Below, one piece after another: positions 24,092-38,000 of a stretch of DNA of 64,000 nt (its first letter is position 1; the number at the start of each line of letters is the position of its first letter). The translations under genes and the position numbers were made by a program. Below the pieces are notes generated by a model. That model did not search any database. It was given only the letters and a program-made list of their open reading frames with translations, and was not told the DNA's origin. The stretch covers positions 288,540-352,539 of the forward strand of contig VXAY01001954.1 in the NCBI GenBank assembly GCA_013399855.1. The letters run 5' to 3'. The DNA is from Oxyruncus cristatus. Taxonomy: Eukaryota > Chordata > Aves > Passeriformes > Cotingidae.

Positions 24092-25304
24092 AAGGTAAAT
24101 CACGCTTGGCCAACCTGATTGCCTTTTGCGATGAAGAAACTACCTTGATGGAGAAGAGGAGAGCAGTGGATGTTGTCTACTTCAACTTCAGCAATGCTTT
24201 TGACACTGTCTCTCACAAAATCCTGATAGGCAAACTCAGGAAGTGTGGACTGGATAAGTGGACAGTGAGGTGGGTTGAGAACTGGATGAACAGAAAATCC
24301 CAGAGGATCACAATCAGTGGCTCTGGGTCTGATTGGAGGCCTGTGATGAGTGGTATCCCAAAAGGTTCAATACTAGACCCAGTATTGTTTAACTAATTCA
24401 TAAAGACTTGGACAAGGGGGCAGATGCCTCCTCAGAAAGTTTGCTAGTGACACAAAGCTGGACAAGTGGCTGATACCTGAGAGTGCTGTGCAGCCTTTCA
24501 GACAGATTGGACAGATGGGCAGAAATGAAACATCTGAAATTCAACCAACGCAAGTGCAGGGTCCTACACCTGGGGAAGAATAACCCCATGCACCAGGGCA
24601 GGCTGGGGGCCAACCTACTGGACAGTAGCTCTAGGGAGAAGGACCTGGGGATTCTGGTGGACAACAAGCTGTCCATGAGCCAGCAGTGCCTTTGTGACCA
24701 AGAAGGCCAATGGTATCCCGGGGTGCACTAGGAAGAGCAGTGCCAGCAGTTTGAGGGAGGTGATCCTGCCCCTCTATTCAGACCTGGTGAGGCTGTATGC
24801 AGAGTGCTTTGTCCAGTTCTGGGCTCCTCAGTACAACATGGAGTCATGGAGCTCGTGGAGATGGTCCAGCAGAGTGCTACAAGGTTGATTTTGAGGACAG
24901 GCTGAGAGAGTTGTGTCTGTTCACTTTCAAGAAGAAATGACTGAGAGGGGACTGCATCAATGTTCGTAAGTATCAGAAGGGAGGCTGTCAAGCAGATGGA
25001 GCCAGGCTCTTCTCGGTGGTGCCAAGCCATAGGATAAGAGGCAGTGGGCATGAACTGATGCACAAGTTTCACCTGATGATGAGGAAAAATATCTTTACTG
25101 TGTGACTGAGCACTGGAACAGACTGCCCAGAGAGGTTGTGGAGTCCTCCTCACTGGAGATATTCAAGAACCATCTGGACATGATAGTGTGCAATGTTCTC
25201 CAGAATTACCCTGCCTGAGCAGAGAGACTGGACCAGATGACGCAGAGGGACCCCATGGTCCCTTCCAATCTTACCCATTCTTCGACTCTGTGATTCTGTA
25301 TCTT
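24092..25304 (+). mobile_element. CR1 LINE, RT 3' half and 3' UTR, plus strand
   Basis: Resumes the CR1 split by copy B: ANLIAFCDEET, then DVVYFNFSNAFDTVSHKIL (near 24165-24225), then SGIPKGSILDPVLFN to a stop near 24394. After a frame change the catalytic box reads KFASDTKL (FASD at 24440-24451), so one catalytic aspartate is lost. The later part shows LHLGKNN and [17 protein letters not shown]. The 3' UTR ends at GACTCTGTGATTCTGT near 25300. A decayed copy, not a functional gene. Confidence 0.9.
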
Positions 25305-25844
25305 GTTTTGTTAGTGTTAAAATACTCTGGACACCTTCTCTTTAAAATGTTCTAGCACCTGCCTGTTTTGGAACAGGGTCTTGAAATTTGGCAGGAGGAA
25401 TGGGGCTTTAGGCAAAAATATAAATCTGAAAACAAATTCTGCCAAGTCTGGAAAAGTCATAAGCATGCAAGAATGCTTATGCTGCTGAGTATTTGATAAT
25501 GTTTACCTAATAAGTTTCTGACTATTTTTCTCCTCAATAAATATGCTCTTATCAGAGCCCCAAGTGTGATCAGACTGTGCTTACACCAAAATATGCAGGA
25601 AATGAACATCCAGCTCAGAGGTAGGAGAGAACAGAGGGATTTTTCCTGCTCTCAGCTGCTCTGGATTAAGCCCCAGTACTTGAATTAAAAGATGAGAATC
25701 TGCTTCTCCTGTACTATCCACATCACTGATAAAAATAAATTATTTGATTCAAATACATAAGGGATTTGGCCTGGAGAAGACATTAGACTCCTATAAAGTC
25801 TTACAGAATTATTATTGGAAGTGGAGATGGGAACTGACTGAGAA
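25305..25844. other. AT-rich non-coding stretch
   Basis: Unique-looking sequence between the CR1 end and a degraded LTR; no gene or repeat recognised. Confidence 0.45.
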
Positions 25845-26245
25845 TTCACGGTGGGTTGACCCTGGCAAAGCCCACACCCAGTTGCCCACTCACTCTTCAA
25901 CCCCAGAAGGACAGGGGAGAGAATCAGAAGGGAAAAAAAATGACAAAAACCTCATGGATCATGATAAGGACAATTTAATAAGTGAAAAAAAGAAAGACAA
26001 ACAAACAAGTGGTGTAAAGTCAGGCACTTGCCACCTGTTATCAGCTGGTCAATGCCTCACCAGTCTCCAGGCAGTAGCTATCTTCAAAAATTACTCTCCC
26101 ATGCACTAGTTTTATTGCTGAGCACATCATATGTCATGCAATATTCCTTTGGTCAGCTGGGGTCATCTTCCCTGATTTTTTCCTCTCCTAGCCTCTTGTT
26201 CACTCCCAGCCCACTGCATTTCACACATTTTAGAGCTGATTAAAA
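25845..26245 (-). mobile_element. Degraded ERV LTR fragment, minus strand
   Basis: Starts TCACGGTGGGTTGACCCTGGC, passes ACAGGGGAGAGAATC and ATAAGGACAATTTAATAAG, and later has TTCCTTTGGTCAGCTGGGGTC and CTTGTTCACTCCCAGCC. In reverse complement these are the end and the start of a common avian LTR type; the middle is deleted. The U3 portion resembles the fragment at 1-140, so both may be one family. Confidence 0.65.
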
Positions 26246-29061
26246 AAAAAAAAAAACTAGTTTAAATTCTTTTCCTAGGACAATTAAAGAAATGCCATGT
26301 CAAAAAGTGTAATTCCAGTAGTCTAAAGAAGTATCTGCTTTTTTTTATTTTCAGTATGTTCAATCTTGAAACCATGCAACTTTGTTTTAGAATACAGAAC
26401 ATGAGATATGGTAAAAAATTAGGAATTAATCTACATTATATTTCTTCAGTGGAGAACAAATGAAGTGATGTCTGACATCTTCTGTTTAGATAAAAATGTG
26501 GAAAAGACCCATAGATGATCACTTAACCCCAAAGCATGAGGGATGCTGCAAATAGTTTGTCTTTTTGAAGTAGAAAGAATCAGATGGTATCACAAGGTAC
26601 AAAATCTTTTGGAGCTGAAAAGAATAAGAGCTGCCTTGCTGAATGATGGTAGTATGAGTATATGACAGTTGGCCTGGTCAAGATATTCCTGTGAAGGCTC
26701 TGAAGTGTTGCCAAACACATTAGCCACACATACAGCTGCTTTGTAGTGTAGGCACAACACTCTTTTGTTTGTTTTTTCACATTCAAAGAAAATGTGGCTC
26801 CCTGAATTAACATCTTTTTTCTCTAGTCAGTGTCATGTTTTCATATGTTATTAATGGTACCATCAGTGAAACTGAATTGGTGCTAACAGAAAAACATCAG
26901 TTTTATCCTGGAGTAACATAACTATTAAACTGAACTTTGGTACATAGTGAACATCATTTCTAGCTCTCATTTTGATTTGCATCTCTTAAGGCATGATTGT
27001 TCAGGTAACAAGCATTATTTGTACTAAACCCCAAATTCACTTTACTTGATATTATCAGGTAAGCCTTTGAAAGAACATTAGAAGTACCTGTATTTTAAAT
27101 TGCAGCTGATAAAACAGCAAAGCTCTTGCTGAAGATAATGACCCAAAAAATGATAACATCACAGTGGAATCAGACAGTGCCATTCAATTGTCTGTTCTGC
27201 CATATATAAAGAAATGTGCTATTATTTCTTGATTTAAGATTATGAAGAATACTGCTCAGGTAATATTCACTTCTTTTGGAAAGCTTTTCATGCACAGAAT
27301 CAGATAAACAACGTGCTACCTTCTAAGACTGCTGAAAAGCTATTGAACATAACAAATTCCTTCTGTCTTTTTAAAAAGTCCAACAGTGAGCTTTTGCACA
27401 CTATAAGCACGTTAGCCTATGATTCAAGTTCCCAAACTCAAGCCATAAATAAAGGTCCCATTGAGTTTTAAGATGACTGAAGGAAGAAAGAAATTGCCCA
27501 GGGTTGACAGTGCTAGAACAGCAGAAAACAGGACAAATGTACAATTTATTGAAAGCGATTTATTCATAATAAACAAAAAAGGTAGCCAGTTACTTTGAAG
27601 AAAACAGCCATCTATAACTGGTTCAAGGGACGTACTCATTTTGAAAGTCTATACCTTTAGACAGTAAATGTAATCCTTTTCAATACTTAGAGAGGAGTTT
27701 GTACTCTATATATAAAAGATGAACTTATTAATATTTAAAGAAGAAAAACAAAGGAAAAAATAAAGTCAATTCCCTATGAAATTGTTCTGTGTATGTATAC
27801 CACCCGTGTAGGTGGTGTACCTGAATATAAGATGTTCCTTTACACTTATACATGAAGCACAATAGCAAAAAGTCACTAGAGGATATAAAACAGAGAAGGA
27901 AAGCCCAGACTTCAGCTTTAACTGAGACCATGATATTTTTCCTTATGCTAAAAAGCAAATAATGGCACAAATTACATCCTTTTTCTTTCCCATTCCATGG
28001 AGAACTGATAACGAGAAATGTTGGAGCAATTTTCTTTTGCACTCTACAGATTAGTACTGAGTGAAATACTCACTGCTGAGGGGAAAAAATGATTCAAATT
28101 TCACGGAGCTTTTACCAACATTTGATCTAGTCAATGGTACTTTTGTCCATTAAAATGCACTTAAATAGCATATGTTATTTTTTTCCAAAAGGCTGTTTTT
28201 TACTAATCTTTGAGGTATTTTAAGTATGGATATGGATAAGTTTTAGAAAATGCTACATTTCCTTCTTCTAGATAAGAACTGGGTTTGATTTTCAAATGAA
28301 AGACAGCTGCAGTTACTACTCTTTGTCTTAAGAAAAGCATATTAACATCAGAAAAGCGTCTGGTATTGCAGAATACTTGCAAAATGCTGAAATACTTCCT
28401 GCCATTTTAAAGAAAATTAAGAAATGAATTGTTATGCTATCATTGAAGGCTTTATCCTGTGGCAATGAAAGTTGAAACAATCATTGCTCTCGAAGTTCAA
28501 GCTTAAATTACATTCTAAAGGAAATGCAGTAAGAACAAAGAAAACTTAAAAAGAGGCTGGAGACCAGGATGGCTGTTGTAAACTGACAGATCTAAATTCT
28601 AGGTGGCTGTCTGTGGGAGAGGTGAGGAAAAATTCAGTTCCCAGAAAAATCCCTAGTTTAACAATAAAAGAGGGGTTTCATTGCTGAAGATTCCTATCAC
28701 ACCTATATTAAGTTCAAAAATCCTCAATGTTGTGGGGTTTTTTCCATTATGCAATTCTTTCTGCTCAGGAACTAATCTGTCTCAGCTTCTTGTAAGATGG
28801 CTAGGTAATGGTGGATCTTTTGAAGGACTTGTAGCAGTTCTTCTTTACCTTTTGCTTAATACTTTATTTTCAGAGCACCTTCCTAGGAATTTGGAGAGGT
28901 GGGTTCTGTGTCTGCTTCAACTGCAAAGAATTAAACTTGTGTCTTAAGAGAATAATGAAAAGGCTGAAACAGCAAGAAGCCTGACACTTAAAGAGGGAGC
29001 TGGATTCTTATTTGCAAAGGATTAAAAATGAAAAAAAAATGAATCCTCTATACTATCAATT

Positions 29062-29099
29062 CTAATACACATTTGTATTAGAATACACATTTGTATTAG
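29062..29099. repeat. Tandem palindromic repeat (two 18-bp units)
   Basis: The unit AATACACATTTGTATTAG occurs twice in tandem (29064-29081 and 29082-29099). With the preceding CT, each unit contains the inverted pair CTAATACA / TGTATTAG, so each can fold on itself. Confidence 0.9.
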
Positions 29100-32000
29100 A
29101 ATAGGTCACCAATGAGGGGCGAAAAAAAAGAACTATTTGCTAAGAGTCAAATTGCCTCTGTTTCTTTCAATAACATGTTTTTCTACAGTTCAGTAGAAAC
29201 ACAAAGGTGGCTCTCCAGAACTTAGAAGACAGGCATTTTTTATTGTCTCTGATTAAAATGTAAAAAGGAAACTTTCAGATTTCTCTGACAAGTGCTACAA
29301 GCAGCCAGTGATTTTGGAGTAGCTGAACAGCACTACAAGCTAAAAGATCAGAATTATGGCTGTTTGTTCAGAATGCCCTTGTAGATCTGTGCGCTTGCTT
29401 TGCTGTAACCTACTCAAGTAGAGACATAAGTATGAAATAGATAATTATGTCCCCAAAATAAATACTTCTAAAATGTGTGAAAGCAGTCAAGATGTTAACT
29501 AATCCTTTAGATGCCTATAAATTTAGGCAGGGCTATAAAAGGATACAGATGTATGGAACAGCTGTTTAGAAATTAGGTAGGACTTCAGGTCTGCTTGATA
29601 AGATTTCAGCAGAACCAACATCACTCAGAAATTCACTGATTTGTTTCAAAAATATTTTTAGAACCAAGGAAGTAATTTGAAGCATGAGATTAGGTTATCT
29701 TTCAGATCAAGTATATCTAAATCATACCATACAGTATAAAGTTAGGCAGGCAAAGACAGAATGAAAGAAGGAATAATGCAACCCTAGGAAAGGAGAATGA
29801 TTTTATGCTTATTTAAATGGATTTTGGGTAGCTACTTTTTCATCAGCTTATGACTGTACTGTGACTGAATTTTTCTAATTCTTTCATCTTTCATTTAATT
29901 GAAAAATATCACTAATGCTTAAGACAATGGAAAATTGTCTTATGGGACATAGTCCTCAATCACTTATATTTCATTAAGTTAGGCAACAGAATGAAGGACA
30001 AAAATTTAAGGGTAATCTACTAAGTAGCAGTCTTATTCAATATATACCTGAGAATTAATTTTAAAATTGCCACAACTTTACACCACTTTTGAGTGGTTAC
30101 TGCACTGATAAATGGACACATTCTCTAAAGTCACCAAGCACATGCATATTCTAATATTCCTTAAGCATAAACTGTTAAAATCAATGCAGAGTTGACACTA
30201 TGTTTTGATGGACCTTATCCAACTCTGATTATAGATAGTATTCTTCCTTTGCAAAAATTGTTCAGCTGTTTAAAAATTCCCAAATACTAAAATGTCAGAA
30301 AATGAAAAATTATGGAATCTAGACCATTCTCAGCTAAGGCATAAATCTTCATTACTTTTTAGCAAATACGTGACAAATGTTCCCACCCCCCAATATGTAA
30401 AGACATCCAAAAGTCAATATAGTAGCTTCTTAGGAGATTGTTTTGGATGCAATCTGTAAGTTACAGTATTTTGTAATAAATCTAGGATAAGAACACGAGT
30501 TTGAAATCCAACTTGTGTGTACGCAGCACCATTCCAAAGGAGAAATGGGAGCATGACTCCAGTATGATCAGCTTCTTCCTAACTTCTGCTCTACAGTTTG
30601 TTTTGCTCTGTCCTAATAAGGATATATTCCTGTGTCCACCTGCTCTTCAGTACGTGAGCAAGATAAGAAGTCTGCTTAGAGGAAAATGGTTTCATGTGTT
30701 CCCTTGTTTCCTGCACAGGCACACAATAAAGTGAACTGGCTTGAATATAAGGGTGTGATTTTTCTGTGAGTGGTGACATTAGTATGTAGACATCACATGT
30801 CTTTGTTAAAATCTGTTAGTATAAAAAGGTATAAATATATCTTTCATACTTCAGAAGAAGGATTTATGGAAATAGCTGAGAACACTTGTAATAAACTGAG
30901 GTTATGTGCTACTTACCTGCATGAATAAAGAAAGCAAATGAAGGAGATAACCTTTCTCCCTTTTCTTTCTCTGGTCTCTGTAGTATAGAAAAGTAGAGGA
31001 ACAAGAGGGCAAAAGTAACGGAGAAAAGTAGTTTTGTTCATTAGACAAACTCATAAAGTTGGCGAAGAAAAAGAAAGGTTTTTTTTACACAAAAGCCTTT
31101 CTTCAGGGATAAATAAGCACTGAAACACCTTTCCCTGAATTGCTGGTTAGGCAGTAAAGGATGTGCAGTTCCTTCCCTACACCCTGTTTCTGCTGCTGCA
31201 CTCAAAACAGCAAGGTGGGAAAGTTTCAAAGTCACTTATCCCCATTAAAGTTATACTACGGTATTGCAAATATTAATTGCTAGCTGGTGCCTTGCAGGTA
31301 GAATCGTCCTTTCTGCTGTGATTCCACTAAACATTACAATGCCTCCTCTTGAGAATGGGGACAAAAGGACAGTCAATTTCAGCTCATGTCCTTCTTCTCT
31401 CTGTTGTCTGCTTGTCCCAAAGCCTGAACATCTTGTCAAATTTAATCTAAGTCAAATAAGACAGATACAGGATATAGAGCCATGTTTCTTAACCCAGCAT
31501 GTTTACTTCAGTAATGAAATAAATAATAGCAAGCTTGTTTTATAAATATATTTGATTCTTGTTAACAAGTAAAAACAGAACACACTGCCTACAAACTTTT
31601 CCAGGATGCACAGGCATGCAGGTTTTCTTCAGAATCTTCAAATGAGTATTTTACCATATTTTAAAAACCAATTATCATGTGCAAAATAGAGCTTTTAAAG
31701 TCCTGTGCAATGCTAAGACATCACAATCCAATCTTACATAATGCGCACTAATTACTCACACAACTTGGGATACACCATGTTTTAAGATTCTAAAAAGTTT
31801 CAGGAAAATTCTTCCAATTAAATTTCTGTTATGTATGGGAAATTCATCCTTGAATTCCCAAGAATTAATGTCACACCGAAACAAGCACAAATACTATTCT
31901 ACTAGGGGTTTTTTTTCACTATACCCTCTGTCTGATTTTACCCCACTTGCTGTGTTATATTTAAATTTAGGGACATACTGGTTCTGCATAATAAAAAGAA

Positions 32001-35000
32001 ATAAAAAAAAATCCTGAGATAATAGCCAAAATGAGTTTCCTTTAGTGCTGAGAACTAGAAAAATACATAGGAAAAAATGACAGTATTTTAGCAAAGGAAT
32101 CTGAAAGGTCTACAGTCATTTGTATTCTCTAATTACTATCAGAGTTTGCAGAAACATACATCACATCTTACAGATTATAGAAGATATCTTCAGATTTTAT
32201 CCTCTGATATAAAAGTAGGAAAGTTCAAACATGTCCAAATTTCTATAAATAAACAATACTGTATTACAGTGTTCTGTGAATGTGTCAAGTCTTGAAGAGC
32301 CAGATTGTGATCCTGGCTTTGTGCCTACACCAGGAATTATGAGGCTGTTCAGCATTCATACTGCCTACATTTGCTGCCTCTATAACTGCAAGATTAGAAG
32401 CAAGGAGCTTCTGTAGAACCATGGATTCACACTCTTTACAGGTGGATAGAGGATGGTCAACTAGAAAATTGACCATAAATGGCATAGAGCTCTCCAATAC
32501 ATTTGAGTCGCTCAAAGTTATCTGCTCTAAATATAAGCCTGATACATACTGGCATATTTCTCTACCTGAAAAAGAGAGTGGGAAAGAAGTGTGAGAACAC
32601 AGAACTTTGTCTTTGAGTCATGATGTGACTTTTTTTAGGATTGTGCATTATCATTGTTAGCCTATGAATAAATTCTAATTTAATCTTTGCACAATGGGGA
32701 AAGAACCCTCTCTTGACTCCTGGTATCTACAGTTCCATCTGTCCTCATAAATAAAAGAGGGAGGTTGCTTAAGCACTAGACCTCTGTCGTCTACACCTGC
32801 ATAACTGGTAATTCTTTTCCTAGGTATGCTTTAAACTGCTCCAAATATCTCTCTTCAAGACAAAGCCTGCTTAGGCTTTTGGAGACAGTTTGCTTCATGA
32901 ACTGATCCCAGAAACCTACGCAGATAAAAATCTGTCAGATTTCCACCAGAGTTCCTTCCATATATTCTACACAGTCCTCCAACATCATCCTCACAGACTA
33001 ACCACTCAGTTGCACATCACAAATCCACATGACACACCTCAAAACTTCCAATACCTCATTCTAAGTTTCCTAATATAAATTGCTATTCTGGGAAGCTGCA
33101 GCATAGTTTTTACATTAGTTAGGCATTTAAAACGGGGAATTTTAATCTGGAAAATGACCTCCCACAAACCCCCAGACCTGTAAATTAAACGCTATCTTTC
33201 ATGGCCTTAAGAGTTTGGCTAAAATACAAAAGCAAGTACTATGTGGTGTGGATCTGGTAAAGCTGTACGAGGCTGGCTATCTAACCAGTATGGAAATGAG
33301 CTCACTCCTTCACTATTTTTCACTTAGTACTGTGAGCATACTCTCAAGTGACTGGCCATTCAGTGGCCATTACACTCTCTTTTTCCCCTATTCTTTGTCT
33401 ATTAACTTCTTAAGAAAAATATTATTAGTACAGCACCATCCTGAAAAAGCAATTTGGTGAATGTGGGGATCCATAAATACGATCCATAATTTTAAAAAGT
33501 AAGCATTTACATAATTTGGGGATTTTTCCCAGAGACACTGTTTATCATATTCTTCTTCATATGCAGTAACAGATGACTGTAACAACTTCTAGTGCTATTG
33601 TGAAGGCAGACCTCTCTTTTATAAGCTGAACACTCCAGTCGTCTTCCCACTCATTACATCCTACATGTTGTCAATCTTAGTTTCAAGAACTGTCAATCAG
33701 AAATGCAGTGGGTGATAAGCGTAGTACTTTTTAACCACACTAAGGTGGGCATTTCTTTGATTTTCCTTTATTCTCTTGATTGTAAAGTGCAGTATGTGTC
33801 TTGCTTACAAGTAAATACAAAAGTACATGAAAAACAGTATTTTGAAAACTGAAAACAGAAGTGTGGTACAGTAACCCTTAAAGCTAATCAAAGTCCTATT
33901 GTTAGTAAAACAGCATCCTGGTTATTTAATACAGTGGTTCCAGATATTATGATTACCTCTTTAAGCTTAAGGTTATTGATTTAGTAAGAGCAATTATGAA
34001 ATATTAACAAAAGAGAAAAAACTAAAAGCCACAATAATTTGCTGAAGCATATTGTAACTTTTACAATTATATCTGTATATGTGATCAAGCTGCCAGAAGA
34101 AAAAAAAAAAAAAGAAAAAGGCGAAGGAGAAAAAAAGAAGGAAAGGGTGGCATGGGAGTGGAAATAAATACTGTATTAAATGTGTGATTGACCCAATATG
34201 GGAGTTTTTATGCTTTAATACTAATACACTAATTGCTGCTATTGTTAGAGATGTATGAATGTCTTACATAACACTGTAAACTACAAGGAAAATGCTGCTC
34301 TTATTTCGTTCACCTATGGAATTTCTGTGAAGGATTATTTTTTACTGTCAGAGGAAGCATATTTTTGACAAATCTTTCAAACAATCTCAAGAGGCTTACC
34401 TGCTGCCATTGGTATCAGAAAATGGCAGTTTCACTTATCCTCATAAAGCTTCTGATGACATGTAATTTAAATAACTTGCCAGACTTGCTGAGCTGGTTTG
34501 TCTCAAAGGCATTAAGACCGACCAGTTGGTGATCTATTATGGTGTTACAGAATTGATACTGAAATTATTTTAGCAGTAGGTATATACAGAACACAAAATC
34601 TTCAATAGAGAAGAGAATAAATGAAAACAAAATTGCACGTTCTATTCTGGTGCTAAAAAAATATTTTCTTCCTGTTTTTCCCAGTACCTGAACTTTTTTT
34701 AGTGACAATTCATGACAATTCAGTGAGGTATTTCAGCATATATTTCCAATTCAGATCTGAATGTCTTCATGGATTTTGTGTAATGATCAAGAAGTTAAGC
34801 ACTGATGGTAGCTACTGCATCTTTCAAAAATACTTGCACAGTTTAAAATAGTGAAAGCCTTCATGTCTGGCAAATGTCGCTTGTAATGAAAATATGTACA
34901 TACTCCTGATTACAGAGACAATGAGATGTTGCTAAAATTACCTGAGTTGCATAATACTGAAGGCAAAAGGAATGACTGTCAGTCATCAAAAGAAATAGGT

Positions 35001-38000
35001 ATGTGTTCCGAAAAGCCTTATCAACTCTAGCTTCTTATCTTTTAAAAAATCTTTTCTGGGACTCAAAAAATACTCACTTTCTACAATGGGGTGTTATAAT
35101 TTCTCTTCCAACCCTTGACAGACAAGAGAATTGACTAATTTCTATTAGTCTGACTGCTGTTTTCTGCATGCTCTTTTGACTATAATCTATTTTATAGCTA
35201 ATTCTTTGGTTTTATTCCCTATTTATTGCCATAAATGACAAGGGAGTGGTAGCTAAATAGCCTTCCGAGCTCCTCACCTTATTAAGGGGCAAAGGAAGTT
35301 AAGTACTCAGAGAATGCAGATATAATACAGATGAGCTTTCACACACCAGGGTTTTTTGACACTGTGTTTTGGAATTTCTCAGAATTGTTTTCCACAACTT
35401 GCTTTTCAAGGTTTCATTGCTTTATTTGTAGTGAGAGGAAGATATCTGTTCCCTGTCTAGGGAATGGTAGATGCAAACATCCCTTATTACACCTCTGTGT
35501 CATAATTCTCTGAATGTCACATGCAGAAAAGATGGTCAATTCTGAAAGTAAAGTTTCAGAGTAGAAAGAAGATTATAGCTCATGTGACCAGAGTCACAAA
35601 GTATGAAGTACTTAAAATGTACTAAAAATGTGGACTGGAGCAAATTTCTGAGCAATAGTTCAGAGGCTGGTACTTTTTTCAAGCCTGTTCTAAGTGTTTC
35701 TGACCTTAGCTTACCTTGCCTTTCTTACTTTTGAAAATTAATTAGAGATTTTTTGAAAAGGCCCTGTGTAAGAGCTAGATTTTTTTAGTTCAGTGAGATG
35801 CCTATGCATTGTAGTAAGGGAGACTTAAAGGAATACAAGAATATGCAAAATTAAGTGCATATTGCACACTCTTTAACTCCTTCCCATTCTAGAGTGCAAA
35901 GATGGAAGATGAATAGGATCATCCTTATCTGCCTAGAGCTGGCGAATCAAAGTAAGAATGAAAAATAAGACTTCAATTTGTTGTTGGTAGTTGCCAGTAA
36001 CAATCCTCACAAACACAGTGCCAGTGTGGCACAAAATGGATTAGGACTTCCTAGAACTACACGCATCCCCTTGGTATGCTTAAAAAGACCAATTCCTGTT
36101 TCCATCTACTGAGTTGTGGCCTAAACTAGCACTACATTAACAGCTAAAAATGCAATTTCTCTATTAAATGCAAGTAGAACAACCAGAAATATATTTAGAA
36201 GTACTGCAGAGTGGTGTTGATTCACAAAAGTGAATCTTAAACTGCATATTTACTTTTCACTCCATGAAAAAAAAAGTGAAAAGAGAAAACATAAGTAGCA
36301 CTTTTGGAGAAGAAGAAAGAATAACTCTTGACTATCTGTCGAAATCAAATTGCTATATAGTATGGTTCTTCATAACCCAACTGTATTGCTTCTTCTTTAT
36401 GTTTCCTTTAAAACTACAGTTATACAGATACTGAGTAAATGCACTGAGAGAAATCAAGTTTTTTGCATTGTAAAAATCCAATGGAAAAAAATGTACCGGG
36501 AAATCGACTAAATCATGCAGGTGACAACAAATTCAACAATTCTTTAAAATTTCATATTTATATAATAATCCGTGAGCATAGGCAATTTTGAATCCTTACC
36601 AAATCGTTCAGCAGGGCCTAGATTGTGAAGATATTTTTAATATAGACTGTATGCTTTTCAGCATTAATTTTTCACTCTGACAAAAGGAACAAGTAAAAGA
36701 AGGTTCTCCCAAGTACAAAAATAGGCTGTAGCAAAGAAATTGGCAAAATGATAAAACATATACATGCCAGATGGCTGTGTTTCCATGTTCCAGTAGAAGG
36801 GTGTTATAATTCCATTCTTGAATGCAGTTCTCCGCATAAAAGACACCAAAAATAGAATGTATGAGAAAACCATGGTTGACCATGAGTATCAGTTTTAGGA
36901 GTCCCAGTACATAAAAAGAAATTTTTAACCACATTACAATTATTTAAAAGGCTTAACACCTTTGTACAATAAAAAATTAAGCAGAAGCTGCACAAAAAAG
37001 CTATCTAACAAAGAAACAGTACAATTTTGCATTTGAACTCACATTCCTTTTTCGAGATGTTAGGTGTCTTGTTCAATCAAAGCAGACTTATCTCTTGAGA
37101 GAACCTAGTGAGCAGAACAAAATTTGCCTTTTTAAACAGTGGCTAATTGTCCTGTTTTGCACAGCAAATTACACAGAAATCCACAAAAGGGTTCAACTAA
37201 CCAAGAGATATTAAGGCCTACGTCTCAGACCTGTATTTCCTACCAAAGCTGTTCAGCCATGTCTGCAGGAGTTTCCTGGCCTAAACAAGAGCATGCATTT
37301 TCTGTAACATAGCAGACAAAGCACTTTCCAATGACCTGAATTTTCAGTTCATTTCATAACAGAGTCATGGAACTGAAAACCAAATTTGAAAAGAGGACAG
37401 TTTGGAAATTTAGCATTTGGGCTCCTTCCTGCCCTTCTGACCAAAACCCTCCTTCTCCTTCTTAGACAGTTTACCAAAGACTGAGGATCACCTTGAAGTT
37501 ATTAATTCAAAATCAGAGTTTCCCCATTATGAACTAATGCTAATACAGACATTCTGAAGTGTTGTTTTGAGGGTAGGAGTTTAATTTCTGCATTAAAGTC
37601 CACTTTGATTGCACAATATGAATCTGACTATGAATACTTTACTCAAGTGTGTGAAAATTCATATTCTACTGCTAAGCAATATTCTTCCAACAGTATCTTA
37701 AAAAATGTTTGAAATGACAGGCCTTTCCAAAATACAGAAAGACTTAAATTCATTATAGACGTACAATTTCTTATGGTTAAAGAAATTGAAAAAGAAAGAA
37801 GGGTTACAGTTGCATGTTCCCAAAAGTCCATTTATATTTTTTTCTGTGTAATCCTTACAGTGAATGAGGAAAATGTTGCTGTTTAAAAGACAATTACGAA
37901 TTGTATAATACTATACAAACACTGGTAAAATTTACTACTCTTACTGAAGGACACTTTTACTGAAATAAAATTTCTTACAGAAGTTTATATAAGGGGAAGG

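Noticed and set aside
24106..24396. Reverse transcriptase ORF as an active gene
   Set aside because: Fragment of a CR1 split by an LTR, with a stop after VLFN, a frameshift and a damaged FADD box.
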